Assembly: GCA_902779165.1 (NCBI GenBank) | Contig: CACZAN010000043.1 | Location: 1-34,158 of the forward strand | Length of the DNA stretch: 34,158 bases | DNA from: an uncultured Bacteroidales bacterium | GTDB lineage: Bacteria > Bacteroidota > Bacteroidia > Bacteroidales > Bacteroidaceae | Reading direction: 5' to 3' | Shown here: positions 16,313 to 24,321 of the stretch, piece after piece | How the letters are laid out: the number at the start of each line of letters is the position of its first letter | Position numbering within the stretch: position 1 is the stretch's first letter | Translations under genes and position numbers: made by a program | The notes under the pieces: model-generated | What the model was told of the DNA's origin: nothing | Databases searched by the model: none | What the model saw: the letters and a program-made list of their open reading frames with translations, nothing else

Positions 16313-17923
16313 ATGAGCAGAAAACGCAAAGAACTACCCCTCCTCTCCGCCGTCGAAATCACCGATGTGGCTGCTGAGGGGAAGGCACTCGTGAGAATCG
16401 ATGACCTCGTGGTATTCGTACCGTTTGTGATACCGGGAGACATCGTAGACCTACAGCTGACAAAGAAAAAACATAGCTATGCCGAGGCAGAGGCCGTAAG
16501 AATCCTACAGCCCTCCAAGGACCGACTCGAACCTTTCTGTCCCCATTTCGGGGTTTGCGGGGGATGTAAGTGGCAGATGTTGCCCTACGAGCTCCAGCTA
16601 CAGGCCAAGCAGAAACAGGTGATGGATGCACTCACACGCATTGGCAAGGTGGAACTGCCGCCCTGCAGCCCCATACTCGGGTCAAAGAAGATACAGGAAT
16701 ATCGCAACAAACTGGAATTCGGATTCTGCAACCGACGCTGGCTGACGAAGGAACAGATACGCAGTGGCGAGCAGTTCGAGCATCAGGAGAGCGTGGGATT
16801 CCATACAACGGGATCCTTCGATAAGATACTGCCCATCGAGGAATGCCACCTCATGGAACCCGTCAACGACCGCATCAGACTGTTCATACGGGATTATGCC
16901 TACGACCGCGGCCTCACATTCTACGACCAGCGCGAGCACACAGGACTCCTGCGCGGCATGATGATACGTACCTCCAATATGGGAGGACTGATGCTCCTCA
17001 TCCAGTTCTGCATGATGACCGAGGAAGAACACCGACAGGCACAAGACCTCCTCAAGGCCGTTGCCGACAACTTCCCTGAAATCACCTCCCTCCTCTATGT
17101 CGACAACCAGAAATGGAACGACACCTTCGGTGACCTCCCCGTCAACGTATTCCGCGGCGAAGACCACATCTTCCTCCAAATGGAGGACCTCCGCTTCAAG
17201 GTCGGACCCAAATCCTTCTACCAAACAAACACCGACCAAGCCCTCGAACTCTACAACGTCGCCCGCACCTTCGCCCTCTCCCCCTCCTTCGGTAGTGTGC
17301 CCGGCGGTTTCGCCGCCGGTTCCCCCACCTCCCCCTCCGCTTCCCCCTCCTTCTGTAGTGTGCCCGGCGGTTCCCCCGCCGGTTCCCCCACCTCCCCCTC
17401 CGCTTCCCCCTCCTTCGGTAGTGTGCCCGGCGGTTCCCCCGCCGGTTCCCCCTCCGGTCCTGTTTCCGCCGGTTCCCCCTTCCCCCTCATCTATGACCTC
17501 TACACCGGCACCGGCACCATCGCCAACTTCGTCGCCCGCCAGGCCCGTGAGGTGATAGGTATTGAATACGTCCCCGAGGCCATCGAGGACGCAAAGGTCA
17601 ACAGCCGCATCAATGGCATCACCAACACCAAGTTCTTCGCGGGGGACATGAAGGATATCCTCACTGAGGACTTCATCGCTCAGCACGGCCGCCCGGATAT
17701 CATCATCACCGATCCCCCGCGCGCAGGCATGCACGCTGATGTCATCAATGTCATCCTGAAAGCTGCCCCCAGCCGCATCGTCTACGTCAGCTGCAACCCC
17801 GCAACACAAGCACGTGACCTTGCGCTGCTCGATGCAGACTACAAGGTCACGCGTATTCAACCTGTCGATATGTTCCCGCATACGCAGCACGTGGAAAACG
17901 TGGTGCTGCTCGAGCGGCGCTGA
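16313..17923 (+). CDS. rlmD: RlmD-type 23S rRNA uracil-C5 methyltransferase with a repeat-coded insert
   Basis: A 536-residue RlmD/RumA-family enzyme (m5U in rRNA, SAM-dependent). It has an N-terminal TRAM domain, an Fe-S cluster motif with Cys76, Cys82 and Cys85 (CPHFGVCGGC) plus a later Cys in PIEECH, SAM motif DLYTGTGTIANFV, motif TDPPRAGMH and the catalytic Cys in SCNPATQARDL. Bacteroidota paralogues make RlmD versus RlmC/TrmA assignment uncertain. About 68 extra residues (DNA 17279-17484, residues 323-391) lie between NVARTFA and LIYDLYTG. They are three 63-bp copies of a palindromic GC-rich element read as SVPGGSPAGSPTSPSAS. The insertion point is the connection before the SAM-binding core. 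All catalytic motifs are intact, so the enzyme is probably active. Confidence 0.88.
   Translation: MSRKRKELPLLSAVEITDVAAEGKALVRIDDLVVFVPFVIPGDIVDLQLTKKKHSYAEAEAVRILQPSKDRLEPFCPHFGVCGGCKWQMLPYELQLQAKQKQVMDALTRIGKVELPPCSPILGSKKIQEYRNKLEFGFCNRRWLTKEQIRSGEQFEHQESVGFHTTGSFDKILPIEECHLMEPVNDRIRLFIRDYAYDRGLTFYDQREHTGLLRGMMIRTSNMGGLMLLIQFCMMTEEEHRQAQDLLKAVADNFPEITSLLYVDNQKWNDTFGDLPVNVFRGEDHIFLQMEDLRFKVGPKSFYQTNTDQALELYNVARTFALSPSFGSVPGGFAAGSPTSPSASPSFCSVPGGSPAGSPTSPSASPSFGSVPGGSPAGSPSGPVSAGSPFPLIYDLYTGTGTIANFVARQAREVIGIEYVPEAIEDAKVNSRINGITNTKFFAGDMKDILTEDFIAQHGRPDIIITDPPRAGMHADVINVILKAAPSRIVYVSCNPATQARDLALLDADYKVTRIQPVDMFPHTQHVENVVLLERR
17285..17484 (+). repeat. In-frame A-type palindromic repeats in rlmD, three 63-bp units plus a remnant
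   Basis: Units start near 17291, 17354 and 17417 with an exact 63-bp period (21 codons). Each holds a CCGGCGG...CCGCCGG hairpin (17301-17319, 17364-17382, 17427-17445; the latter two have one changed base beside the loop). A truncated copy (TTTCCGCCGGTTCCCCC) follows near 17464-17480. The coding strand is strongly pyrimidine-rich. Confidence 0.88.
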
Positions 17924-17964
17924 ACATGGGGGCTTCCTCGCCCTTTCTGCTCTATACCAACCTC

Positions 17965-19899
17965 CTACGAGTTCATGGAGATGAGGAACTCCTCGTTGGT
18001 CTTCGTATCTTCCAGTCGTTTCTTCAGTTCCGTCATGGCTTCCAGAGGAGTCATGTCTGAGAGGAACTTACGCAGGATCCACATGCGGTCCAGCGTGGTC
18101 TTGTCATGCAGCAGATCGTCGCGACGGGTGCTGCTGGCGATGATATTCACAGCAGGGAAGATGCGTTTGTTCGAGAGCATACGGTCCAGCTGAAGCTCCA
18201 TATTTCCCGTACCCTTGAACTCCTCGAAGATGACTTCATCCATCTTACTGCCGGTATCGATGAGGGCTGTAGCAATGATGGTCAGCGAGCCGCCACCTTC
18301 GATATTACGGGCTGCACCGAAGAAACGCTTGGGCTTGTGCAGCGCCTGGGCATCCACACCACCGGAGAGAATCTTGCCGCTGGCAGGAGCCACGGTATTG
18401 TACGCACGGGCCAGACGGGTGATGCTGTCGAGGAAGATGACCACATCATGACCGCATTCCACCATGCGCTTTGCCTTCTCCAGCACGATGCCGGCAATCT
18501 TCACGTGGCGCTCTGCAGGCTCGTCAAAGGTCGAGGCAATGACCTCCGCATTGACGGTGCGGGCCATATCCGTGACCTCCTCCGGACGCTCGTCGATGAG
18601 CAGCATCATCAGGTAGGCCTCGGGGTGGTTGGCGGCAATGGCATTGGCGATATCTTTCATCAGCAGGGTCTTACCGGTCTTGGGCTGGGCCACGATGAGG
18701 GCACGCTGACCCTTACCGATAGGGGCGAAGAGGTCCACGACACGTACGCTGGTGGAGTCGCTGTAGCCGCGGCAGAGTTGGAACTTCTCATCGGGGAATA
18801 GCGGGGTGAGGTGCTCAAAGGACTGACGGTCACGGATCCGGGCGGGATCCACACCATTCACACTGTCGATACTGATCAAGGGGAAGTATTTCTCGCCCTC
18901 ACGGGGAGGACGAACGCTGCCTTCCACCACATCACCGGTCTTCAGACCGAACTGCTTGATCTGCTGCTGGCTGACATACACGTCATCAGGGCTGGCAAGG
19001 TAGTTGTAGTCCGAGCTGCGCAGGAAACCGAAACCATCGGGAGTGGTCTCCAGCACACCCTCACACTTCACCAGATCACCGAAGTCATAACGGGCTTCGG
19101 GCTGTGACTGAACAGCGGGAGAGGGTAGGGCAGTGTGTTCACCATTGGCATCGCGGATACTGGAGAGATCCTGGATGAAAGAGGGAGGGGCTGCTACGGC
19201 CATAGGCTCGTAACCAGTCTCATAATCAGGAATCTCTGGCACAGACTGCAGGATGACGAAATCGGGCTCGTTGGCGTTGAAGAAGGCTTCCACCTCCTCC
19301 GGAGAGGGCATACCGTTAACCTGCGGATAGCCTACCTCAGAGGGAGTGTCGGCATAAGGCATGTCGGCCATCTCGGGCTGTTCCACCTCGGCAGAAACCT
19401 CCTCCGGCGCAACGTCTTCCTCACTGAAGAGCGTGGGCTGTTCTGCAGCGGCGGCAGCAGCCTCGGCTTCCTTCTCGGCCTTGGTCTTACGACCCCGTTT
19501 CTTGGGCTTCTCAGCGGCAACAGGGGCCTCAGATGTTTCTTCAGCAACTGTGGGCACTTCGGCAATGGGCTCCTCGGCTGGCTTACTGTCTTCAGCAGCA
19601 GCTTCGGGGGCCTCGGCAGGCACTTCCTTAGCCTTTTTGCTCGTGCGCTTGCTCTGCTTGGAGTTCTCTGTTGCGGACTGACTCTCTGCGGCTTCGGCTT
19701 CCTTCTCGGCCTTGGACTTACGACCGCGCTTCTTGGGCTTCTCTGCCGGTACAACAGCCGGCTGCTCACTCTCGGCACCGATGATGCCGTAGATGAGATC
19801 TATCTTTTCTGTACTTGACGATACGGGGATGTTCAATGATTTAGCGAGAACGACCAACTGTTCGTCCGTCAGATTCTCGAGTTCACTTTTAGTGTGCAT
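17965..19899 (-). CDS. rho: Transcription termination factor Rho with large disordered insertion
   Basis: A 644-residue Rho hexamer subunit, longer than the ~420 residues of E. coli Rho. A Rho-N SAP-like domain (about 1-40) is followed by a low-complexity Ala/Glu/Lys/Pro region (about 45-270), the RNA-binding cold-shock-like domain (about 278-345, [10 protein letters not shown]) and the ATPase with Walker A AQPKTGKT, Walker [17 protein letters not shown] and the Q/R-loop region. The disordered part contains a near-perfect duplication of [19 protein letters not shown] (residues 53-71 and 130-148). In Bacteroides thetaiotaomicron the comparable insertion is reported to drive Rho phase separation; the same may hold here. 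The promoter lies about 130 nt upstream, leaving a long leader that could serve autoregulation. It is convergent with rlmD. Confidence 0.95.
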   Translation of the reverse strand: MHTKSELENLTDEQLVVLAKSLNIPVSSSTEKIDLIYGIIGAESEQPAVVPAEKPKKRGRKSKAEKEAEAAESQSATENSKQSKRTSKKAKEVPAEAPEAAAEDSKPAEEPIAEVPTVAEETSEAPVAAEKPKKRGRKTKAEKEAEAAAAAAEQPTLFSEEDVAPEEVSAEVEQPEMADMPYADTPSEVGYPQVNGMPSPEEVEAFFNANEPDFVILQSVPEIPDYETGYEPMAVAAPPSFIQDLSSIRDANGEHTALPSPAVQSQPEARYDFGDLVKCEGVLETTPDGFGFLRSSDYNYLASPDDVYVSQQQIKQFGLKTGDVVEGSVRPPREGEKYFPLISIDSVNGVDPARIRDRQSFEHLTPLFPDEKFQLCRGYSDSTSVRVVDLFAPIGKGQRALIVAQPKTGKTLLMKDIANAIAANHPEAYLMMLLIDERPEEVTDMARTVNAEVIASTFDEPAERHVKIAGIVLEKAKRMVECGHDVVIFLDSITRLARAYNTVAPASGKILSGGVDAQALHKPKRFFGAARNIEGGGSLTIIATALIDTGSKMDEVIFEEFKGTGNMELQLDRMLSNKRIFPAVNIIASSTRRDDLLHDKTTLDRMWILRKFLSDMTPLEAMTELKKRLEDTKTNEEFLISMNS

Positions 19900-20032
19900 A
19901 GAGTTTTTCGATATGTATTAAAAGGTAACGAAGATACCTTCATGAATATGATTCTTGTGAGAAATGAATTTCGTGGCTTTAACAACACACGGAAAAGCGC
20001 CAAAATAGGGTCTTCCGTCATAAATTCGCGTG

Positions 20033-20063
20033 CAAAGGTACGGTTTTTTCACCATTCTGCAAA
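20033..20063 (-). promoter_or_regulatory. rho promoter with a long 5' leader
   Basis: On the minus strand TTTG (20063-20060), 19 nt, TACCTTTG (20040-20033). Transcription should start near 20026, about 127 nt before the ATG. A weaker TACCTTTT at 19927-19920 could be a second start. Confidence 0.65.
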
Positions 20064-20082
20064 TTTTCTCGCACTTTTTCTT

Positions 20083-20090
20083 TACTTTTG
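20083..20090 (+). promoter_or_regulatory. -7 box of the ABC-F gene
   Basis: TACTTTTG followed by CACC, 18 nt before the ATG at 20109. The -33 element is not clear. It is divergent from, and partly overlapped by, the rho promoter. Confidence 0.55.
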
Positions 20091-20108
20091 CACCGAAAAA
20101 AGTGAATT

Positions 20109-22598
20109 ATGGCAGCAGTGAACCCCTATTTGCAAGTCGAAGGACTGCGTTTTGCCGTCGGCGACAAGGAACTTTTCCACGATATCAGCTTCGGAATTGC
20201 CGAAGGTCAGCGTATAGGACTCATCGCCCGCAATGGGGTGGGGAAGACCTCGCTCCTCAACATCATCGCGGGCAAGGAAGAACCCGAGGCGGGAACCGTG
20301 GTGTTCCGCCGAGACCTGCGCGTGGCATACCTCGAACAGGCACCTTCCTTCCCAAAGGAGATGACGGTCATGGAAGCCTGTCTGTGGCATTGTAGCGAGG
20401 AACCCAGACGCATCAAGGAATACCTCACCAAGCTCCATATCACCGACCACGACCAGCCCATAAGCCACCTATCAGGAGGGCAACTCAAGCGCGTGGCACT
20501 GGCCAATGTCCTCTGTCAGGAGCCAGACCTCCTCATCCTCGATGAACCCACCAACCACCTCGACCTCAAGATGATAGAATGGTTGGAGAACTACCTCTCA
20601 CGCTCACGGATAACGCTGCTCATGGTCACCCACGACCGCTACTTCCTCGACCGGGTGTGTTCGGTTATCCTGGAACTCGAGGACCAGAAGCTATACACCT
20701 ATCGCGGCAACTACGCCTATTACCTCGAGAAACGACAGGAACGCATCAATGTCACCAATGCCGAACTCGCGCGCGCGAGTAATTTATATAGGAGGGAACT
20801 GGAATGGATGCGCAGCACCCCACAGGCACGCAGCCACAAGGCCCGCTACCGCGAGGAAGCCTTCGAAGACCTTGAACGAAAAGTACGACAGCACCCCACG
20901 GAACAGAACGTATCCCTACAACTTAACAGCGCCTATATCGGTTCCAAGATATTCGAGGCAGAATACGTCTCCAAGACCTTCCCACCACGCGAGGATGACC
21001 CCAGTTCCACGGAGCGAGTGATTCTGAAAGATTTTTACTATAACTTCTCCCGCTATGAGAAGATGGGCATCGTCGGAGCCAACGGCACCGGCAAGTCCAC
21101 CTTCATCAAAATGCTCCTCGGTATCGTAAAACCAGATAGCGGCCGTTTCGTCATCGGCGACACCGTCCGCTTCGGCTACTTCTCCCAAGAAGACCTCCTC
21201 CTTCCCCCCTCTTCCCCCGCCCCCTCCCCCTCCTTCCCCTCTGGCTCCGCCCCCTCCGCTTTCCCCTCCTCCGGCCCTGTTTCCGGCGGTTTGTCCGCCG
21301 GTTCCCCCGTCCCCTCTTCGTCCAGTATGTTGCCATTTATGGCAACTTCTCCCTCCTCCGCCTCCCCCGCTCCCTCCCCTGTCTCCCCCTCTGGCTCCGC
21401 CCCCTCCGCCTCCCCCTCCGCTTCCCCCTCCTCCGGCCCTGTGCCCGGCGGTTCCGCCGCCGGTTCCCCCTCCCCCTCTTCGTCCAGTGCGTTGCCATTT
21501 ATGGCAACTTCTCCCTCCTCTGCCTCCTCCGGTTCCCCCTCCGCTTCCCCCTCCTCTGGCCCTGTGCCCGGCGGTTCCGCCGCCGGTTCTCCCGCCTTCC
21601 CCTCTTCGTCCAGTGCGTTGCCATTCATGGCAGTTCCTTCCTCCCCCGCCTCCCCCGCTCCCTCCCCTGTCTCCCCCTCTGGCTCCGCCCCCTCCGCTTC
21701 CCCCTCCTCCGGCCCTGTGCCCGGCGGTTCCGCCGCCGGTTCTCCCGCCCCCTCTTCGTCCATTATGTTGCCATTCTATGGCAACCCCTCCCCTTCTGGT
21801 CCCGTTTCCTCCACTTTCCCCTCCATCCCCTCCATCTCCCCCCGTGCCCGCGTCATCGACGCCGTGCGCAGCATCGCGGAATATGTGGATCTCGGCGGCG
21901 GCCGCCAGCTCTCCGCTATGCAGTTCCTCCAGCATTTCCTCTTCACACCCCTCCAGCAGCAGAACTACATCTACAAGCTCTCCGGCGGCGAGCGCAGGCG
22001 CCTCCAGCTCTGCATGGTCCTCATGCAGAACCCCAACTTCCTCATCCTCGATGAGCCCACCAACGACCTCGATATCGCCACCCTCAACATCCTTGAGGAC
22101 TACCTCGCTACCTTCCGTGGCTGCGTCATCGTCATCAGCCACGACCGATATTTTATGGACAAAGTCGTCGACCACCTCCTCGTCTTCCACGGCGATGGCA
22201 ACATCCAGGACTTCCCCGGCAACTACTCTCAATTCCGCGAATACCAGCGCGCCTCCTCCCCCTCCTCCTCCCGCCCCCTTAAGCCCCTCAAACCCCTTAA
22301 ACCCTCACCCCCCTCAACCCCGTCCTCCTCCCCCGCAGGTCCCGTGCCCGGCGGTTCCGCCGCCGGTTCTCCCTCCCCCCACCGCCGCCTCACCTACAAG
22401 GAAAAGCGCGAAATGGAAGCCCTCGAAGCCGAAATCGCTGCCCTCGAAGCCGAAATCGCTGCCCTCGAGACCGCCCTCTGCAGCGGCACCCTCTCCGTCG
22501 CAGAGCTCACCGAGAAAAGCCGCCGCCTCCCCCGCCTCGCCGAAGAACTGTCCGACAAAGAAATGCGCTGGCTCGAACTCTCAGAAATAGAAGGTTAA
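20109..22598 (+). CDS. ABC-F family ATPase (Uup-like) with two repeat-coded insertions
   Basis: An 829-residue soluble ABC-F protein with two nucleotide-binding domains: Walker A ARNGVGKTS, signature LSGGQLKR and Walker B LLILDEPTNHLD; then GANGTGKST, LSGGERRR and FLILDEPTNDLD. ABC-F proteins act on ribosomes or on branched DNA (Uup); relatives of this kind are usually about 620-650 residues. The surplus is about 214 Ser/Pro/Gly/Ala residues (DNA 21197-21840) between RFGYFSQEDLLL and RVIDAVRSIAEY inside the second ATPase domain, and about 43 residues (22252-22380) before the C-terminal coiled coil. Both are made of A and B palindromic elements. The C-terminus also has tandem ALEAEIA units (24-bp repeats). 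Every catalytic motif is intact, so the insert must be tolerated. Confidence 0.88.
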   Translation: MAAVNPYLQVEGLRFAVGDKELFHDISFGIAEGQRIGLIARNGVGKTSLLNIIAGKEEPEAGTVVFRRDLRVAYLEQAPSFPKEMTVMEACLWHCSEEPRRIKEYLTKLHITDHDQPISHLSGGQLKRVALANVLCQEPDLLILDEPTNHLDLKMIEWLENYLSRSRITLLMVTHDRYFLDRVCSVILELEDQKLYTYRGNYAYYLEKRQERINVTNAELARASNLYRRELEWMRSTPQARSHKARYREEAFEDLERKVRQHPTEQNVSLQLNSAYIGSKIFEAEYVSKTFPPREDDPSSTERVILKDFYYNFSRYEKMGIVGANGTGKSTFIKMLLGIVKPDSGRFVIGDTVRFGYFSQEDLLLPPSSPAPSPSFPSGSAPSAFPSSGPVSGGLSAGSPVPSSSSMLPFMATSPSSASPAPSPVSPSGSAPSASPSASPSSGPVPGGSAAGSPSPSSSSALPFMATSPSSASSGSPSASPSSGPVPGGSAAGSPAFPSSSSALPFMAVPSSPASPAPSPVSPSGSAPSASPSSGPVPGGSAAGSPAPSSSIMLPFYGNPSPSGPVSSTFPSIPSISPRARVIDAVRSIAEYVDLGGGRQLSAMQFLQHFLFTPLQQQNYIYKLSGGERRRLQLCMVLMQNPNFLILDEPTNDLDIATLNILEDYLATFRGCVIVISHDRYFMDKVVDHLLVFHGDGNIQDFPGNYSQFREYQRASSPSSSRPLKPLKPLKPSPPSTPSSSPAGPVPGGSAAGSPSPHRRLTYKEKREMEALEAEIAALEAEIAALETALCSGTLSVAELTEKSRRLPRLAEELSDKEMRWLELSEIEG
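21197..21840 (+). repeat. In-frame A/B palindromic repeat array inside the ABC-F gene
   Basis: A hairpins (CCGGCGG/CCGCCGG) lie at 21283-21301, 21445-21463, 21568-21586 and 21721-21739. B palindromes (GTTGCCAT/ATGGCAAC) lie at 21329-21346, 21491-21508, 21617-21634 (right arm diverged) and 21767-21785. A and B alternate, joined by CT-rich filler ending in CTTCGTCCA before each B. In frame A reads as [12 protein letters not shown] and B as SSSALPFMAT. Two plus frames and two minus frames remain open across most of the array. Confidence 0.9.
22252..22380 (+). repeat. Second in-frame repeat insertion near the ABC-F C-terminus
   Basis: CT-rich filler with a short AAGCCCCTCAAACCCCTTAA reiteration (KPLKPLKP) leads into one A hairpin at 22348-22366. 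It encodes [12 protein letters not shown] in the linker between the second ATPase domain and the C-terminal coiled coil. Confidence 0.85.
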
Positions 22599-23134
22599 CC
22601 TCTCCTCCTCTCTCCGCCCCTGTGTCCTCCTCTCTCCGCCCCTGTGTCCTCCTCTCTCCGCCGCCGTCCCGTCCATTATGTTGCCATTTGATGGCAACCC
22701 CTAAACCCTTAACAGAGGTATTCTCCCCCCTTCCTGGGTTCTGTGCACGGCGGTTTCCCCGCCGTTTCTCCCTTGAATAATTTTGAATTGTGCGCTTGAC
22801 CTTGCTCGCTTGACCCTTCAAGAATTATCAATTATCAATTCTCAATTATCAATTATCAATTACTCAAGTTTCGCTAGTATGCTAACCAGCTGTAATACAA
22901 AGCCCCAGCGGGGCGTGACAATGGTAGCCAGCCGTTTCCGCTCGGCGCTCTGCGACGCTTCACGCTTGAAGAACGCCCTGTCGCGTACCTACGGCACGCT
23001 ATCCGTTAACATCCTCATTACCAGCCATTGAAACGGCTGGCCGCTCGACCTTGGTCGCTTCATACCTGAAGAACCATTGTCAGATGCCTATGGCATCACT
23101 TCCGAAACTTGAATCAATTATCAATTATCAATTA
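22599..23134. other. Repeat-filled spacer between the ABC-F and trmH genes
   Basis: No gene is supported. It holds a 22-bp CT-rich tandem repeat (about 22608-22668, unit CTCTCCGCCCCTGTGTCCTC), one B palindrome (22680-22698), a decayed A copy near 22742-22770, an AATTATCAATT tract (22822-22862), a REP-like segment with inverted ends (22928-22938/23030-23040), two GACCTTGGTCG-type motifs (about 22795 and 23046), and another AATTATC tract (23111-23147) that reaches into trmH. The neighbouring genes are convergent. Confidence 0.75.
22880..23045. repeat. REP-like segment with 11-bp inverted ends
   Basis: CCAGCCGTTTC (22928-22938) pairs with GAAACGGCTGG (23030-23040). The interior has a CCCCAGCGGGGC hairpin (about 22902-22913) and Tyr/Ala-poor, stop-containing sequence with no gene. 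The layout resembles extragenic palindromic units of Bacteroidota. Confidence 0.5.
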
Positions 23135-23941
23135 TCAATTCTCAATTCCCCTCCTCTGTCTCACCGCCTCGTACACCAATATCGCCGACGACACACTAAC
23201 ATTCAGTGAGTCCAGCCGCCCCAGCATCGGTATCCGAATGTGCGCCGTCGCCGCACGCCGCCACTGCTCCGTAAGCCCCGTCGACTCCGTGCCCATGACG
23301 ATCGCCGTACCCACCCGCATGTCCACATCATAATACGGATGCGAGTCCTGCAGCTGCGCCGTGAGAATCTGGATGCCACGCTCCTGCAAAAAGGCAATAC
23401 ACTCTTCCGACGTACACGCCACCGTGGGCACCGTGAAACGAGCCCCGATGGAGCTGCGGATGAGGTTCGGGTTATACAAATCTGTGAGGGGGTCACACAC
23501 CACCACAGCATCCGCCCCAGCCGCATCCGCCGAACGCAGAATGGCACCTAAATTCCCAGGCTTCTCCACACTTTCCAACACCACGATGAGTGGCGCTTCT
23601 CTCATTTGTAAGTCATTGAGATCCAGGGGCCTCTCCTTTACAACCGCCACCACACCCTCCGTGCTCCCGCGATACGCAATATGCTCATATAGGGTGGGGG
23701 AGAGCTCATAGGCCGTTGCCGCCTTAGCCTCACTCAGCAACCGCTCTCCCGCAGCCCCCAACAAACTGCTGCACACATACCATTCCACCACCTCGTACCC
23801 CGCCGCTATACAATGTCCGAGTTCGCGTTGCCCCTCCACCACGAAGAGACCGCTACGACGACGTTCCGAAGACTTCTGTTGCAGCGCCAGCAGCGCTTTG
23901 ATGCGCGGGTTTTGTTTGCTGGAGATCAAAAGAGGTTCCAT
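23135..23941 (-). CDS. TrmH/SpoU-family RNA 2'-O-methyltransferase
   Basis: A 268-residue SPOUT methyltransferase. An N-terminal substrate-binding region (SSKQNPRIKALLALQQKSSERRRSGLFVVEG) is followed by the knotted SPOUT core with VLESVEKPGNLGAILRSADAAGADAV, IVMGTESTGLTEQW and IPMLGRLDSLNVSVSSAILVYE. Family members methylate ribose 2'-OH in rRNA or tRNA; the target cannot be told. The C-terminal GIEN and the TGA stop are formed by the AATTGAGAATTGA repeat tract, which suggests that the repeat replaced the original end. A -7 box TAAATTTG lies at 23995-23988. Confidence 0.88.
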   Translation of the reverse strand: MEPLLISSKQNPRIKALLALQQKSSERRRSGLFVVEGQRELGHCIAAGYEVVEWYVCSSLLGAAGERLLSEAKAATAYELSPTLYEHIAYRGSTEGVVAVVKERPLDLNDLQMREAPLIVVLESVEKPGNLGAILRSADAAGADAVVVCDPLTDLYNPNLIRSSIGARFTVPTVACTSEECIAFLQERGIQILTAQLQDSHPYYDVDMRVGTAIVMGTESTGLTEQWRRAATAHIRIPMLGRLDSLNVSVSSAILVYEAVRQRRGIEN

Positions 23942-23987
23942 AGTGTTCCTTTTTTTTGTATTTTGTAGTTTCTTGTAATGTTTACTG

Positions 23988-23995
23988 CAAATTTA
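23988..23995 (-). promoter_or_regulatory. -7 box of the trmH-family gene
   Basis: TAAATTTG followed by CAGT on the minus strand, 46 nt before the ATG at 23941. No clear -33 element is seen. Confidence 0.45.
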
Positions 23996-24101
23996 CATAT
24001 AATCCACCGATTTATCCTCTTTGTTAGGGGAATTTATGACCTTTTTTATTGATTTTAAGATTTCTTAACGGCTCGCATCGTTTTATCGTAATAATATTTC
24101 G

Positions 24102-24109
24102 TACCTTTG
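24102..24109 (+). promoter_or_regulatory. Promoter of the upxY-like locus
   Basis: TACCTTTG followed by CACCGC gives a predicted start near 24115. That leaves a leader of about 205 nt before the ATG at 24322. A plain TTTTA lies near 24081 where the -33 element is expected. Confidence 0.6.
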
Positions 24110-24114
24110 CACCG

Positions 24115-24321
24115 CATTTAGTGAACACTTTATCGGGACCCCTATTTCGAGGGCTCGAGAATGCAATAAAAATAGGTCCAGAAGTCCACTGACAGAGGGC
24201 GACAATGCATCATCCTCAGGCGTCATACAAATTTCGGAGACCGTAAGAAGGCTGAAAGTCTTTCACTTTCAGTAGTTTAGTCCAAGCGATATCAATCTGC
24301 AAGGACAAGGCCTTGTCGTAA
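24115..24321 (+). promoter_or_regulatory. Structured 5' leader of the upxY-like gene
   Basis: The leader contains three foldable parts: GGACC...CCTATTT (24136-24147) with AAATAGG-TCC (24170-24179), CTGAAAG/CTTTCAG (24252-24258/24266-24272), and a perfect 14-bp palindrome GACAAGGCCTTGTC (24304-24317) ending 4 nt before the start codon. In Bacteroides, UpxY proteins act on the untranslated leader of their own capsule operons; this leader could be the recognition site or an attenuator. No inverted repeats typical of invertible capsule promoters were found next to it. Confidence 0.55.

Noticed and set aside
16682-17890. 402-codon minus-strand open frame
   Set aside because: It is antisense to rlmD, with a Gly-rich stretch produced by the A repeats; no family features.
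20916-22232. 438-codon minus-strand Gly-rich open frame
   Set aside because: It is antisense to the ABC-F gene and owes its length to the stop-free repeat array.
24102-24321. Invertible promoter as in Bacteroides capsule loci
   Set aside because: No pair of inverted repeats encloses the promoter, and no invertase gene is present in the window.
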